Shown in pieces: positions 41,419-53,646 of a stretch of DNA of 64,000 bases (the stretch's first letter is position 1; each line of letters begins with the position of its first letter). The notes under the pieces are model-generated. The model had not been told where the DNA came from, did not search any database, and saw only the letters and a list, made by a program, of their open reading frames with translations. The position numbers and the translations under genes are program-made. This DNA is from Nitrosomonas sp. Nm34 (GTDB lineage Bacteria; Pseudomonadota; Gammaproteobacteria; Burkholderiales; Nitrosomonadaceae), in the NCBI RefSeq assembly GCF_900113925.1, contig NZ_FORD01000007.1, forward strand, positions 59,270 to 123,269, in the 5' to 3' direction.

Positions 41419-41934
41419 ATGAAAAATATTCTTCTTCCTATACTCTGCACCTTGTTCTTCACAGCCTGTATCACTAAAGAGAAATTTGTAGATACATTTG
41501 ATCGCGGAAAAGACTGGACTGAGCTGCAAACTCAATTACCCCCCTATCCCCAGGCTGACAATCTACTGCAATTCAACGTGGGTCCCACCAGTACTCATCG
41601 CTACTTCGTAGATGCCCCCTCTATCACGGTAGAAAAAGATGGGGTCATTCGATACAGCCTGGTCGTAAAATCAGCTCAAGGTGCAGAAAATGCTACTTTT
41701 GAAGGAATACGCTGTGAAACAAGAGAAAAGAAGCGTTATGCTCTGGGCCGCAATGACAGAACCTGGGTGCAACCGCGTGTTTCCGAATGGGAACTACTCG
41801 AAAATGTATCGCAAGATTATGCTCAACGTGAACTTGCTAAATATTACTTCTGTCCACGCGGCCTGATTGTTGGATCGCCAGAGGAAGCTATTCGAGCGCT
41901 AAAAGCAGGCGCTCATCCAAATGCGCTTCGATAA
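41419..41934 (+). CDS. CNP1-like family lipoprotein
   Basis: 171 aa with a type II signal peptide; lipobox FTAC at about 14-17. The mature part matches the CNP1-like (cryptic neisserial protein) family of beta-proteobacteria: DWTELQTQLPPYPQADNLLQ, IRYSLVVKSAQGAENATFEG and the C-rich IRCETREKKRYALG. Function unknown. Single gene, convergent with the slipin gene 15 bases downstream. Confidence 0.75.
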   Translation: MKNILLPILCTLFFTACITKEKFVDTFDRGKDWTELQTQLPPYPQADNLLQFNVGPTSTHRYFVDAPSITVEKDGVIRYSLVVKSAQGAENATFEGIRCETREKKRYALGRNDRTWVQPRVSEWELLENVSQDYAQRELAKYYFCPRGLIVGSPEEAIRALKAGAHPNALR

Positions 41935-41949
41935 AAGCCAGCATAGACT

Positions 41950-42732
41950 TTATTGACTTTTTTCCTTTTGCTTTTCCATCACTTTATGAAGAGTTGACAT
42001 CATTTCCATGGGTAATGGAAAGACGATCGTGGAACTCTTCTCACCAGCAATTTCGGTAAGTGTTTGCAGATAACGCAGCAGTAGTGCCTCAGGTTGTTGC
42101 GCAAGGACCTGTGCAGCTTCCAATAGACGTTGTGATGCTTGTAATTCACCTTCAGCATGGATAATTTTTGCGCGCCGCTCACGTTCTGCTTCTGCTTGCC
42201 TGGCAATTGCCCGAATCATGCTTTCATCAAGATCAACGTGCTTTAATTCAACATTGGCTACCTTGATGCCCCAGGCCACGGTTTGTTCATCCAGAATTTT
42301 CTGGATATCATTGTTGAGTTTTTCTCGACTTGCCAGCATCTCATCCAATTCATGCTGACCCAGTACAGAACGTAACGTAGTCTGGGCTAACTGGCTGGTG
42401 GCAGCATTGTAATCCTCCACTTGAATGATTGCTCGTTGTGGATCAACCACTCGAAAATATAACACTGCGTTCACTTTTACCGAGACATTGTCGCGCGAGA
42501 TAACGTCCTGGGTAGGCACATCCATGACAACGGTACGTAAATCCACGCGCACCATCGTCTGAATGACCGGAATAACAATGATCAGGCCTGGTCCTTTAAC
42601 CCTCCAGAACCGCCCCAATAGAAACACGACACCCCGTTCATATTCACGCAGCACCTTAAACACACTAGCCAGAAAGAAAACGACAAATGCCAGGATCAAT
42701 ATACCTGTTGATGCCACCATATCTATATCCAT
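41950..42732 (-). CDS. Slipin (stomatin-like SPFH protein)
   Basis: 260 aa. One N-terminal membrane helix (about 8-27), then an SPFH/band 7 domain: [40 protein letters not shown], and the coiled region [19 protein letters not shown]. It starts 1 base after the stop of the NfeD protease gene, the usual STOPP operon of a slipin with its NfeD partner, which is thought to cleave the slipin C-terminus and organise membrane microdomains. Confidence 0.9.
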   Translation of the reverse strand: MDIDMVASTGILILAFVVFFLASVFKVLREYERGVVFLLGRFWRVKGPGLIIVIPVIQTMVRVDLRTVVMDVPTQDVISRDNVSVKVNAVLYFRVVDPQRAIIQVEDYNAATSQLAQTTLRSVLGQHELDEMLASREKLNNDIQKILDEQTVAWGIKVANVELKHVDLDESMIRAIARQAEAERERRAKIIHAEGELQASQRLLEAAQVLAQQPEALLLRYLQTLTEIAGEKSSTIVFPLPMEMMSTLHKVMEKQKEKSQ

Positions 42733-42733
42733 G

Positions 42734-44134
42734 CTAATCCTCCCTTGAATTATGCTGATGATAGGGTTCCACTTCCAGCGTCAAACCTTCCATTGCAATC
42801 ACATTGACTTTCTGTCCATGACGTAATGGCATACTGGTCTTTGCTCGCCACAATTCCCCATGCACCCTGATCCACCCTTCATGCTCGAAATCATCGACCA
42901 CTTCCCCGATATCCCCTATCAGCTCTTCCCTGCCACTCACGACAGGGCGCTTTCTGGCTTTTATCGCCATGCCTACCACCAAAAGAAAAAATCCTGCTGT
43001 CATTAAAGCCACCGTAGCAATCAGCGCAAGGGAAATACCATAACCAGGTATATCCGTCTCTAGCAGCATGATAGAGCCTATGATAAAAGCAATCATACCG
43101 CCAATCCCAAGCGCGCCGAAACTGGGTACCAGCATTTCCGCCAGCATAAATACGATACCAAGAAGAATGAGCGCAAGCCCGGCATAATTGATCGGCAATA
43201 CCTGGAATGCAAACAAGGCCAGTAACAAACAAACTGCACCCACCACGCCGGATATCATGGTGCCTGGATGGGCAAACTCTAATATCAATCCATAGAGACC
43301 GATCAGCAGCAAAATATAAGCAATATTGGGATCGGTGATGATGGCCAGCAATCGTGTTCGCCAATCCTGTTCAAGATGCTGGACCTGGATACCTTGAGTT
43401 GATAACGTGATTTCTTGCCCTTGTATGGTGAGGGTGTGCCCATCCATCTTACTCAGTAAATCAGGCATATCCACCGCGATCAAATCAATGACCCCTTCGG
43501 CCAGTGCTTCATTAGCGGTTAAGCTGGCAGCCTCACGTACCGCTTTTTCTGCCCATTCAGCATTCCGTCCGTGCATCTGAGCAAGGCCACGAATATAGGC
43601 CACGGCATCATTCATGATTTTTTTCGTCATGGCATCTTCTGCACTAGCCTGTTCATGCTGGTTATTTTCCGGTTTTTTATCAGATCGGTCAGTATCGCTA
43701 GGAAAACCCCCTATTTTCACAGGTGTGGCCGCTCCTAGGGTAGTAGCAGGGGCCATAGCGGCGATATGGCTTGCATAAAGAATATAGGTACCTGCACTGG
43801 CTGCACGCGCTCCACTCGGGGCTACATAACTGATAACGGGAACGGGAGAGGCAATGATTTCCTGGATGATCTCGCGCATGGAGGTATCGAGACCACCAGG
43901 CGTATTGAGTCGGATGATGACAAGGTGGGCATTCTGTGCTGCCGCCTTAGCAAGGCTGCGTTTGATATAGTCATGACCGGCTGGACCGATGGCACCCTCC
44001 ATGTCCAACCATAAGGCTGTGTTAACAGCATGTGCTGGTAGCGGACACAACCCGAACGAGAAAAGCAGCAGGATAATACTGAGCTTGATTTTCAACCGGA
44101 AAAAAGCCTGCTCAACTTTTCTCTCAGCGCCCAT
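42734..44134 (-). CDS. NfeD-type membrane serine protease
   Basis: 466 aa, long form of NfeD. Signal peptide or anchor (about 17-36), N-terminal ClpP-like protease domain with [16 protein letters not shown] and [13 protein letters not shown] (the serine-containing loop of the family), then about four membrane helices (about 245-390), then a C-terminal OB-fold NfeD domain ending [14 protein letters not shown]. Works with the neighbouring slipin. It ends next to the slipin start and follows the Nudix gene by 8 bases, so these three form one operon. Confidence 0.9.
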   Translation of the reverse strand: MGAERKVEQAFFRLKIKLSIILLLFSFGLCPLPAHAVNTALWLDMEGAIGPAGHDYIKRSLAKAAAQNAHLVIIRLNTPGGLDTSMREIIQEIIASPVPVISYVAPSGARAASAGTYILYASHIAAMAPATTLGAATPVKIGGFPSDTDRSDKKPENNQHEQASAEDAMTKKIMNDAVAYIRGLAQMHGRNAEWAEKAVREAASLTANEALAEGVIDLIAVDMPDLLSKMDGHTLTIQGQEITLSTQGIQVQHLEQDWRTRLLAIITDPNIAYILLLIGLYGLILEFAHPGTMISGVVGAVCLLLALFAFQVLPINYAGLALILLGIVFMLAEMLVPSFGALGIGGMIAFIIGSIMLLETDIPGYGISLALIATVALMTAGFFLLVVGMAIKARKRPVVSGREELIGDIGEVVDDFEHEGWIRVHGELWRAKTSMPLRHGQKVNVIAMEGLTLEVEPYHQHNSRED

Positions 44135-44141
44135 GGGATGA

Positions 44142-44747
44142 TTACCTACTTGACCAGAGCTTACGAAGAGCCTCTCGATTGAGAGCCAGCCATTGCAATG
44201 CTATGATCGCGCTGGCTGAAATAATTTTTCCTGAAGCTAATAAGGCTAAGGCTTCATCTACCGTCATTACATGGGCTTTAATATCTTCTCCTTCTTCCAT
44301 TTTGCCATAGATCCCACCGATATGCGTTGAGTCGACCTTACCACAAAATAACGCGATACGCTCAGTTGTTCCACCTGGACTGACCAGATAATCATACAGA
44401 GGAACAAGTTCACAGACATCGCAAGCAGCTTCTTCTACTGCTTCCCTTATCACCACTTCTTCTGCAGATTCATTCGCTTCGATGATGCCGGCTACAATTT
44501 CCATCAACCATGGTCCACTGGAGATTGACATGGCACCCACACGGAATTGCTCAATCAAAACAACTTGATCCCTTGCTGGATCGTAGGGAAGAACCGCGGC
44601 AGCATGGCCGCGCTCTAACAACTCACGCGTAATAGGTTCACTCCAGCCGCCACTGAACAGACGATGACGCAAGGTATATCGCTCCATACGGAAGAAACCT
44701 TGAAAGCACAGCTCTTTTCGTATTATTTCCACTCCCGCTTCTGTCAC
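44142..44747 (-). CDS. Nudix hydrolase, probable ADP-ribose pyrophosphatase
   Basis: 201 aa. Nudix box around GIIEANESAEEVVIREAVEE (G-x5-E-x7-REU-x-EE), with Ala where Gly usually follows EE. The surrounding layout (QFRVGAM, GGTTERIALFCG, the loop with MEEGEDIKAHV) matches the NudF class that splits ADP-ribose to AMP and ribose-5-phosphate. GTG start with AGGAG 4 bases upstream. First gene of the Nudix-NfeD-slipin run. Confidence 0.85.
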   Translation of the reverse strand: MTEAGVEIIRKELCFQGFFRMERYTLRHRLFSGGWSEPITRELLERGHAAAVLPYDPARDQVVLIEQFRVGAMSISSGPWLMEIVAGIIEANESAEEVVIREAVEEAACDVCELVPLYDYLVSPGGTTERIALFCGKVDSTHIGGIYGKMEEGEDIKAHVMTVDEALALLASGKIISASAIIALQWLALNREALRKLWSSR

Positions 44748-44805
44748 TTAGCTCCTTCTTCGATAAAATGATTGGATTTAGAGGCACCTTGAATTAAATC
44801 TTTAT

Positions 44806-46964
<2,159 letters not shown>

Positions 46965-47036
46965 TCAACCTGAAATCAGTCCAAAGCACAAAATAAGCAG
47001 GCGTTATATTCAGAACGTGGCATTCAAAATAAAAAA

Positions 47037-47060
47037 AGCCCCATTATATTGAATGGGGCT
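47037..47060 (-). terminator. Intrinsic terminator after rpmA
   Basis: AGCCCCATT / AATGGGGCT stem with a 6-base loop; on the minus strand it is followed by a run of T (ggggctttttttatt). Separates rplU-rpmA from obgE. Confidence 0.85.
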
Positions 47061-47078
47061 TTTGAGAATTTGACGAGT

Positions 47079-47336
47079 TTAAACAGGTATAATCGATACT
47101 ATTTTGCGATTAAATGCACTTTTTATACCAAATATAACCTTCCCCTCAACTTTTGCATATAGGGTATGATCCTTACCCATGCCAACATTTTCTCCAGGAT
47201 GAAACTGAGTGCCACGTTGACGAACAATAATGTTTCCAGCCTTAATGAGCTCTCCTCCAAAACGTTTTATTCCTAATCGTTTGGAATGTGAATCGCGCCC
47301 ATTGCGTGAACTACCACCCGCTTTTTTATGTGCCAT
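47079..47336 (-). CDS. rpmA: 50S ribosomal protein L27
   Basis: 85 aa. [20 protein letters not shown] is the canonical L27 N-terminus, followed by [10 protein letters not shown] and the glycine-rich core ([20 protein letters not shown]). Part of the peptidyl transferase centre region. 20 bases after rplU. Confidence 0.97.
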   Translation of the reverse strand: MAHKKAGGSSRNGRDSHSKRLGIKRFGGELIKAGNIIVRQRGTQFHPGENVGMGKDHTLYAKVEGKVIFGIKSAFNRKIVSIIPV

Positions 47337-47356
47337 TTAATTTCTCACTTCTTTAT

Positions 47357-47668
47357 TTACGCTGAAATATCCGTTATCTGGATTTCGGTATAATTTTGTC
47401 GATGTCCTTGATGTCTCTGATAGTGTTTGCGGCGACGCATCTTGAAGATACGTACTTTATCATGCCGCCCGTGCCCTACCACAGTAGCGCTGACCTTTGC
47501 ACTATCTAGAAATGGTTTACCAATGGATGTATTCTCACCTTCAGAAACCATCAAAACCTGGTCAATAACTAGATCACTGCCGGCTTCCGCTACAATCTGT
47601 TCTATTTTTAGTTTATTACCGACTTCAACACGATATTGTTTTCCGCCAGTTTTTATTACAGCATACAT
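47357..47668 (-). CDS. rplU: 50S ribosomal protein L21
   Basis: 103 aa. [20 protein letters not shown] at the N-terminus and [20 protein letters not shown] near the end are diagnostic. First gene of rplU-rpmA. A TATAAT is visible on the minus strand at 47705-47700, about 30 bases before the ATG, but without a matching -35. Confidence 0.97.
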   Translation of the reverse strand: MYAVIKTGGKQYRVEVGNKLKIEQIVAEAGSDLVIDQVLMVSEGENTSIGKPFLDSAKVSATVVGHGRHDKVRIFKMRRRKHYQRHQGHRQNYTEIQITDISA

Positions 47669-47762
47669 ATCCTATTCATCCTCTTTCATATATTCTAAAA
47701 TTATACAATTGTACGAACATCTTGTGTGACAAATATTTAATATCTAATTATATCAATCCAGC

Positions 47763-47792
47763 TTGACACTTAAGCTGTGACATTTCTACTAT
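47763..47792 (+). promoter_or_regulatory. Sigma70-type promoter for ispB
   Basis: TTGACA (47763-47768), 18-base spacer, TACTAT (47787-47792). It lies 24 bases before the GTG start of ispB, with AAGGGG (47805-47810) as the ribosome site. Confidence 0.7.
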
Positions 47793-47815
47793 AGTTATTT
47801 CTTCAAGGGGTTGTT

Positions 47816-48784
47816 GTGCCAATCGAACGTATTAGGAGCTTTATTGCTCAAGACATGAGCGCTGTTGATGCTGTGATACGACAAAAGCTTCATTCTCAGG
47901 TCGCACTTATTCATCAAATAGGTGAATACATCATTCATAATGGAGGCAAACGGCTGCGCCCGGCACTGGTAATTTTGTCTGCCGGTGTATTTGATTATTC
48001 CGGGCAGCATCATCATAGTCTCGCTGCCGTCGTTGAATTTATTCATACCGCTACACTATTACATGATGATGTCGTAGACGAATCACAGTTACGGCGTAAT
48101 AAAGCGACTGCCAATGCTTTATTTGGTAATGCAGCCAGTGTATTAGTGGGAGATTTTCTTTATTCTCGTTCCTTCCAAATGATGGTGGAGGTCGATAATA
48201 TGCGTATTATGAAAGTACTCTCTGATGCCACGAATATCATAGCCGAAGGTGAGGTATTACAATTACTTAATTGTAGAGATCCTGATGTAGAAGAAGAAAA
48301 TTATCTACGTGTTATTCGCTTTAAGACCGCCAAACTTTTTGAGGCCGCTGCACGTATTGGGGCCATTCTTGGCAACGCCACTCAACTTGAAGAAGAAGCT
48401 TTAGCAATCTATGGAATGCACCTAGGCACGGCATTCCAGTTGATCGATGATCTGCTGGATTATTCTGGCGATTACCAGGATACGGGTAAAAATCTTGGGG
48501 ATGATCTTGCTGAGGGCAAACCTACCTTACCTTTAATTTATGCCATGCGCACAGGTTCAGACAAACAGGCAAGTGTCATACGTGAGGCCATCAAATCAGG
48601 TGGAGCAAGCGGATTCCAAACGGTTCTAGAAATTATTCAGCAAACAGGTGCGCTTGACTATGCACGACAACGCGCGCAAAAGGAAGCTGAAATAGCGGCA
48701 GAAGCTATCGCGAAATTGTCTGATTCTGGCTATAAGGAATGTTTGTTACAATTAGCTCATTTCGCTGTAACAAGAAATCATTAA
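47816..48784 (+). CDS. ispB: Polyprenyl (octaprenyl) diphosphate synthase
   Basis: Trans-isoprenyl diphosphate synthase of 322 aa making the ubiquinone side chain. First Asp-rich motif LLHDDVVDE with RRNKATAN after it, second LIDDLLDYSGD. N-terminal GGKRLRPALVILSAG also matches. GTG start chosen for the AAGGGG ribosome site 5 bases upstream. Divergent from rplU-rpmA, the standard neighbourhood for ispB. Chain length (C40) is inferred, not seen. Confidence 0.92.
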   Translation: MPIERIRSFIAQDMSAVDAVIRQKLHSQVALIHQIGEYIIHNGGKRLRPALVILSAGVFDYSGQHHHSLAAVVEFIHTATLLHDDVVDESQLRRNKATANALFGNAASVLVGDFLYSRSFQMMVEVDNMRIMKVLSDATNIIAEGEVLQLLNCRDPDVEEENYLRVIRFKTAKLFEAAARIGAILGNATQLEEEALAIYGMHLGTAFQLIDDLLDYSGDYQDTGKNLGDDLAEGKPTLPLIYAMRTGSDKQASVIREAIKSGGASGFQTVLEIIQQTGALDYARQRAQKEAEIAAEAIAKLSDSGYKECLLQLAHFAVTRNH

Positions 48785-48880
48785 TGCCATTTAATTCGCT
48801 CCCTTTATTGCCATCACAATCAGTCTGAATAAAACTCAGCGTACGGCTGCACGTATGAATACAAATTTATAAGATGTTCA

Positions 48881-48957
48881 CGGGGTGTAGCTCAGCCTGG
48901 TAGAGTACTGCGTTCGGGACGCAGGCGTCGGAGGTTCAAATCCTCTCACCCCGACCA
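48881..48957 (+). tRNA. tRNA-Pro (anticodon CGG)
   Basis: 77 bases with encoded CCA. Acceptor CGGGGTG pairs with CACCCCG, anticodon stem CTGCG/CGCAG with loop TTCGGGA (anticodon CGG), T-arm GGAGGTTCAAATCCTC. It lies in the 453-base gap between ispB and the acyl carrier gene; the rest of the gap is AT-rich and empty. Confidence 0.95.
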
Positions 48958-49237
48958 ATCTTTATATTTGCATCCTCTTTCTACCAAGTGGAAAGTTGAT
49001 CTGCGTCCATTTCATTACCACTGCTTGTGTTTCTTTATCGATAAAGACAGGAAAATAAATTAAACTTGCAGGCTGGGCAAGTTATACATTTTCATGTCGG
49101 CAAGTGACAAATAATCATTATTTCCCTGTTTTCTTTTATTCGACTATTTCTATTTAATTTTTTCCAAAATTCCATCTCGAAATACAATAACTAACTAGCT
49201 TTTTTATTTGGGAAAAAGCATCAACTTTGGAGTCATC

Positions 49238-49489
49238 ATGCAACATCTAGAAGAAGTCAAAAATATCCTGGCTAATGTCCTCAATTTAGGCGAGCGTAAA
49301 CATTCACTTAGAGAAGATACTATTTTACTTGGAAATCTCCCTGAGCTGGATTCAATGGCAGTCGTCAATGTCATCACAGCACTGGAAGAATATTATGATA
49401 TTTCAATAGATGATGATGAAATAAGCGCTAATACCTTTGAAACACTTGGCAGCCTGACCCGCTTTGTTGAGCAGAAATTGTCATATTGA
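49238..49489 (+). CDS. Acyl carrier protein-like
   Basis: 83 aa, start ATG at 49238 with GGAG 6 bases upstream (a TTG at 49208 is also in frame). Carries ELDSMAVVNVITALEE: Ser in DSM is the phosphopantetheine site. Acidic C-terminus ISIDDDEISANTFETLGSLT as in carrier proteins. Not the fatty-acid AcpP by neighbourhood. Similar stand-alone carriers occur in exosortase/polysaccharide and secondary-metabolite loci, but no such gene is nearby, so its pathway is unknown. Confidence 0.8.
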   Translation: MQHLEEVKNILANVLNLGERKHSLREDTILLGNLPELDSMAVVNVITALEEYYDISIDDDEISANTFETLGSLTRFVEQKLSY

Positions 49490-49723
49490 AAAAGATAGAA
49501 AATCCTCCCTTTGCTTTTTATCTGCAGTCCGAGCAGGAAAAGCGTGCTTATCTTCATTACTCATCCGCTCTATCATTTAACTATTGTGGTTAAGTAGCCA
49601 AGATAATTCATCAATTTTTGTAATGAAATAGATACCTGCTCCTCTAATCGTGAGTAGACCGAGGGAATTTCACTTCACTCTTTCAAAACTTCGATAAACC
49701 CTTTCTATGCGCCGGGATCAAAC

Positions 49724-50860
49724 TTATGGCGCCGTTGCTCGCGTCAACCTGAGCAATTTTCCATTCTCCTCATCAGTTAACAGGTAAATCGCACCATCCG
49801 GCCCTGCTGCAACATCGCGAATCCGTGCGCTATCTTTCAATAATTTTTCTTCACTCATCACATTCTTCTCATTGACTACCAACCGGACCAGATGCTTGCC
49901 AGCCAATGCCCCAACAAATAAATTACCCTTCCATTCCGGGAACATATTGCCTTGATAGAACATCATGCCAGAAGGAGCGATGGAAGGTGTCCAGTAATAA
50001 ATCGGTTCTTCAAACCCTTGCTCGGCATGCTCCTTTTTGATGGGTACCATCCAGTAGTGAATGCCATAACTGGCTAGTGGCCAGCCATAATTCTTGCCGG
50101 CTTTGGGAATGTTGATTTCATCTCCCCCACGGGGACCATGTTCATGAATCCATAATTCTCCGGTACCAGGATGAATGGCAGCTCCTTGAATATGCCGATG
50201 ACCGTAGGACCAGATTTCCGGTTTGGCTTGGGGGTCCCCGACAAAGGGATTGTCAGAGGGCACAGAGCCATCACTACGTATTCTGACCAGCTTACCGAGA
50301 TGATTATCGAGTTGCTGAGCTTTGTCCATATATTTGAAACGTTCACCAAGTGTCACAAAAAGATTGCCATCCGGCGCAAATACCAGGCGAGACCCAAAAT
50401 GCTTATTACCGTCTGTTTTGGGCTGTTGACGGAAGATCACTTGTAGATTTTCCAGCGCCATATCGACCAGTTTTGCTCTGGCAACAGCAGTGCCGGCCTT
50501 ATCGGCTTGGGATTCCGCATAGGAAAAATAAATGAGATGGTTTTTGGAAAAATCGGGATCCAGCGCCAAACCCAGCAACCCGCCCTGATCCTCGGCAAAT
50601 ACGGCGGGCACCCCCTTGATGGGTGCGGATAATTTGCCATCAGTCGATACGATACGAAGCTGTCCTATACGCTCAGTTAACAATATTTGCCCATCAGGCA
50701 GAAATACCATACTCCAGGGATGATTTAATCCATTCACCAAGACATGCACATCGAATTTCACCTGGGAAGATTGAGCATATGCCGTGGAAGAAACATAGGG
50801 ACTGCTTAAAGCAAGTAAAGCGAACAGCTTGATTATCAGCATAATACGAGTCATTTTCAT
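49724..50860 (-). CDS. PQQ-dependent aldose sugar dehydrogenase (YliI/Asd type)
   Basis: 378 aa with a signal peptide ending near AYAQS (about 30), so periplasmic. Six-bladed beta-propeller of the soluble glucose dehydrogenase family: LNHPWSMVFLPDGQILLTER, EDQGGLLGLALDPDF, GNKHFGSRLVFAPDG, YGHRHIQGAAIHPGTGELWI and HEHGPRGGDEIN hold the calcium/PQQ-site His and Arg. Oxidises aldoses using PQQ. The next gene upstream encodes a receptor similar to the PQQ importer PqqU, 34 bases away on the same strand. Confidence 0.88.
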   Translation of the reverse strand: MKMTRIMLIIKLFALLALSSPYVSSTAYAQSSQVKFDVHVLVNGLNHPWSMVFLPDGQILLTERIGQLRIVSTDGKLSAPIKGVPAVFAEDQGGLLGLALDPDFSKNHLIYFSYAESQADKAGTAVARAKLVDMALENLQVIFRQQPKTDGNKHFGSRLVFAPDGNLFVTLGERFKYMDKAQQLDNHLGKLVRIRSDGSVPSDNPFVGDPQAKPEIWSYGHRHIQGAAIHPGTGELWIHEHGPRGGDEINIPKAGKNYGWPLASYGIHYWMVPIKKEHAEQGFEEPIYYWTPSIAPSGMMFYQGNMFPEWKGNLFVGALAGKHLVRLVVNEKNVMSEEKLLKDSARIRDVAAGPDGAIYLLTDEENGKLLRLTRATAP

Positions 50861-50894
50861 TCCTCCCTTATTGATGGTAAGAGCGAATAAAACA

Positions 50895-52982
50895 TCAAAA
50901 CGGCGTCATCCGGATACGCAACCCACCAAACACATTGAGGGGGGGACCTGGCTCAAAGAAACGACCCGCTGCCGCATTGATGCGCGTATTCGCATTGTAG
51001 CGCTCATCGAACAAATTATTAATACCAACAAATACCGAACCCTCGAGCCAGCGATGTTTCTTTTCCCACCCCAACAACAATTGTCCCAGGTTATAGGCAG
51101 AGTTGGTGACAGTATTGATATCATTCACAAAAAATTCCCCTACTCGATGGACATGCAGTTGCCCAAATAGGCCAGAGGGATGGGTGTAACGTACTCTCCC
51201 CTCCCATCTATGTTTTGGCAATCCCGGAAATTCATTACCTCTCAAATCGATATTATCGACGACATAATGCTCAAACTGGAAATCCGAATAAGTGTAGGCG
51301 ACTTCACCTTGCAGCCCATGCCATACTGGCGTTGCCAGACGGGTTTCCACTCCCAGTCTACGCGATTTTCCTGCATTACGAAAAAAAGCGCGGCCTGGAG
51401 ATTCGACTAATTCAAAGGGAGTGATTTCATTACGGGTATGGATATGGAAAAGGGTGGCTTCATACGCAAAGCCAGCAGGATTGCCACGTAATCCAATTTC
51501 CTTGCTCAAGGAAGCCTGGGCTTCAAGGTTGTGATTGAACCCTCCCGTCCCTGCCGGGTTGTTGATTAATTCTGTGGTGGTGGGGGCTTCGAAAACGGAA
51601 GCGATATTACTATAAATCTGATGGGTATCCAGCAAGCGATACACAAGCCCCGCTGTACCACTCGCTTGAGAAAGCGTTCTAGTGCCTGATTGATCGCTAT
51701 CCGACAGAAAGACATCTTTTACCCGGTATTGCAGCCAATCCCAGCGCCCACCCGTCACGAAATCCAATTTATCGCTAATACTCCATTCATTACGCAAAAA
51801 CGGCCCGACATTCTGTACGCGTTCAATTTGATCCAGATTCAACGCGCCCCGAACGCCAAAAAGGTTATTAAAGCGTCGTCGATCATCATTCTGGATGGCA
51901 TAGTCAACACCCACCAGCAAGCGATTGGCGCGTTTCAGCAAAGTATGATTGCTCACAAACTGGGCTGTCAATCCTCCCGTCCAGCGATCGAATTCGACCT
52001 GACCGCCATTGTTAAAGGGTAATAAATTCTGGAAATCGCGGTGTAACACATGAGCAACAATGGTTAACATCTGATTAGCAGATGGGCTTTTCCGGTAGCG
52101 CACGGCGAATTGTTCCTGACGGATAGCTTCACTGGCGTTATATAACTGATTATTGACTGCCGCCTGTTTCGGATTGGCATTCACTTCAGCGAGCGTTAAG
52201 GCCCCTGGATCTTTCGAATCCGGAGAATAAAACTCATGCATTAAAATCATCCAGTCGGAGTCAGGTGAGGGTTGGAAATTCAATTTGACTTGAGAAAATA
52301 AATTTTCCATGCTGCTGTGATCGCGCCAGCCCTTCTGCTGAAGATATGATCCAAACCATCCATAGTCAAAATTTGACATCCGTCCCCCGGCGTACCATTC
52401 CGATTTCAAATAACCGAACTGACCCAGAACCAGACGTGGCATCACTTCAAACTTTTCGCGGGGTGAGCGTGTAGTAATACTGATCATACCGCCGGAAGCA
52501 TTGCCATATAGCGAAGCTGATGGGCCTCGTAAAATTTCCATCCGTTCGATTAAGGCGGGATCGATGGCATCAAGCTGTGTCTGACCATCGGGTAGAGTTT
52601 GCGGAATATCATCGACACGCAACTGGATCCCCCGTACGCCAAACGGTGAGCGCGCACCAAACCCACGGATGGCTATCCGTAAATCTTGTGTAAAATTATA
52701 TTGATTCTGAAAAAAAACTCCGGGCGTGCCATGCGCGAATTCATCCAACGTGGCGCCAGGTTGAAGATCAGTATATTTATTCCGCTCAATATGGGAAATT
52801 GCGTCGGGTAGTTGCTCAGGTTTTTTTTCTGTGCGCGTGGTAGTCACAGTAATAGGCGCAAAGGGGGTAGGTTCGGGTATTTTAGATTGTTGTGCCTGGG
52901 CTAGAACAGGCGTGATAAAGGAACTAATGAAGACGGAATGGATCACTAAGCTGCTGTTCGAGCGTATGCCACAAGCTAACAT
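50895..52982 (-). CDS. TonB-dependent receptor, YncD/PqqU-like
   Basis: Outer-membrane receptor of 695 aa: signal peptide ending near VLAQA (about 29), TonB-box region ITVTTTRTE, plug domain (about 60-170) with QDLRIAIRGFGARSPFGVRG and DDIPQTLPDGQTQ, then a 22-strand barrel to a terminal Phe (RIRMTPF). The plug motifs match E. coli YncD (PqqU), which imports PQQ, better than siderophore receptors as I recall them. Location beside a PQQ enzyme supports this. It would depend on the tonB-exbBD genes at 7.5-9.4 kb or a similar set. Confidence 0.82.
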   Translation of the reverse strand: MLACGIRSNSSLVIHSVFISSFITPVLAQAQQSKIPEPTPFAPITVTTTRTEKKPEQLPDAISHIERNKYTDLQPGATLDEFAHGTPGVFFQNQYNFTQDLRIAIRGFGARSPFGVRGIQLRVDDIPQTLPDGQTQLDAIDPALIERMEILRGPSASLYGNASGGMISITTRSPREKFEVMPRLVLGQFGYLKSEWYAGGRMSNFDYGWFGSYLQQKGWRDHSSMENLFSQVKLNFQPSPDSDWMILMHEFYSPDSKDPGALTLAEVNANPKQAAVNNQLYNASEAIRQEQFAVRYRKSPSANQMLTIVAHVLHRDFQNLLPFNNGGQVEFDRWTGGLTAQFVSNHTLLKRANRLLVGVDYAIQNDDRRRFNNLFGVRGALNLDQIERVQNVGPFLRNEWSISDKLDFVTGGRWDWLQYRVKDVFLSDSDQSGTRTLSQASGTAGLVYRLLDTHQIYSNIASVFEAPTTTELINNPAGTGGFNHNLEAQASLSKEIGLRGNPAGFAYEATLFHIHTRNEITPFELVESPGRAFFRNAGKSRRLGVETRLATPVWHGLQGEVAYTYSDFQFEHYVVDNIDLRGNEFPGLPKHRWEGRVRYTHPSGLFGQLHVHRVGEFFVNDINTVTNSAYNLGQLLLGWEKKHRWLEGSVFVGINNLFDERYNANTRINAAAGRFFEPGPPLNVFGGLRIRMTPF

Positions 52983-53170
52983 AGCTAATCTGCTTTTTCC
53001 TCACGTTATGAATCGGGTTATCTTATTAATAGACAGTAAGATTTTTTGTTCACTTTTTGACGATCATTTCGATTTTACGCCTATGTCTCTATTCAACAAT
53101 AAAATCGCAGGGTTCATTCTTTGGTGCACAAAACTACAATGTCACGCAACAGCTGGGTAATACGAAAAAC

Positions 53171-53551
53171 TTGAACAAGCTATCTACCTTCTCCTTTGCA
53201 GCCAGAATCAGAAGTTTTAGCTACGCATTATCAGGCATAGCTGTATTGCTGAAGAGTCAACATAATGCCTGGATTCACCTAGTTGCCACCACTCTGGTCA
53301 TCAGCGGTGGACTGTTTTTTCAGATTGATCCTATTGAGTGGTGTCTCGTCATTTTAGCTATCTTAGCGGTATTTGTTGCAGAAGCTTTAAATACCGCCAT
53401 TGAATTTTTATGCGATGCTGTTTCACCCACCCCGCATCCCCTCATTCAAAAATCCAAAGATGTGGCTGCAGGGGCTGTGCTGATCAGCGCCATTGGCGCT
53501 ATCGTCATAGGTTTAATTATATTTCCGCCTTATTTTAAAGCTTACTTATGA
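53171..53551 (+). CDS. dgkA: Diacylglycerol kinase
   Basis: Small membrane kinase phosphorylating diacylglycerol to phosphatidic acid; about 126 aa from the TTG at 53171. The frame runs upstream to 53057, but the family begins near LNKLSTFSFAARIRSFSYAL, so the TTG is the best fit although its ribosome site is weak. Three helices; catalytic signature AEALNTAIEFLCD (Glu, Asn, Glu). The C-terminal KDVAAGAVLISAIGA also matches. Divergent from the receptor gene. Confidence 0.85.
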   Translation: MNKLSTFSFAARIRSFSYALSGIAVLLKSQHNAWIHLVATTLVISGGLFFQIDPIEWCLVILAILAVFVAEALNTAIEFLCDAVSPTPHPLIQKSKDVAAGAVLISAIGAIVIGLIIFPPYFKAYL

Positions 53552-53646
53552 CTATTTTTTTCATTAAGGGCGCCTCTAAACATTCAGAGTTCCAAACAAG
53601 ACAAGGCAAGAACAAAAAATATTGACCAGCCTATACCGGATAGGTC

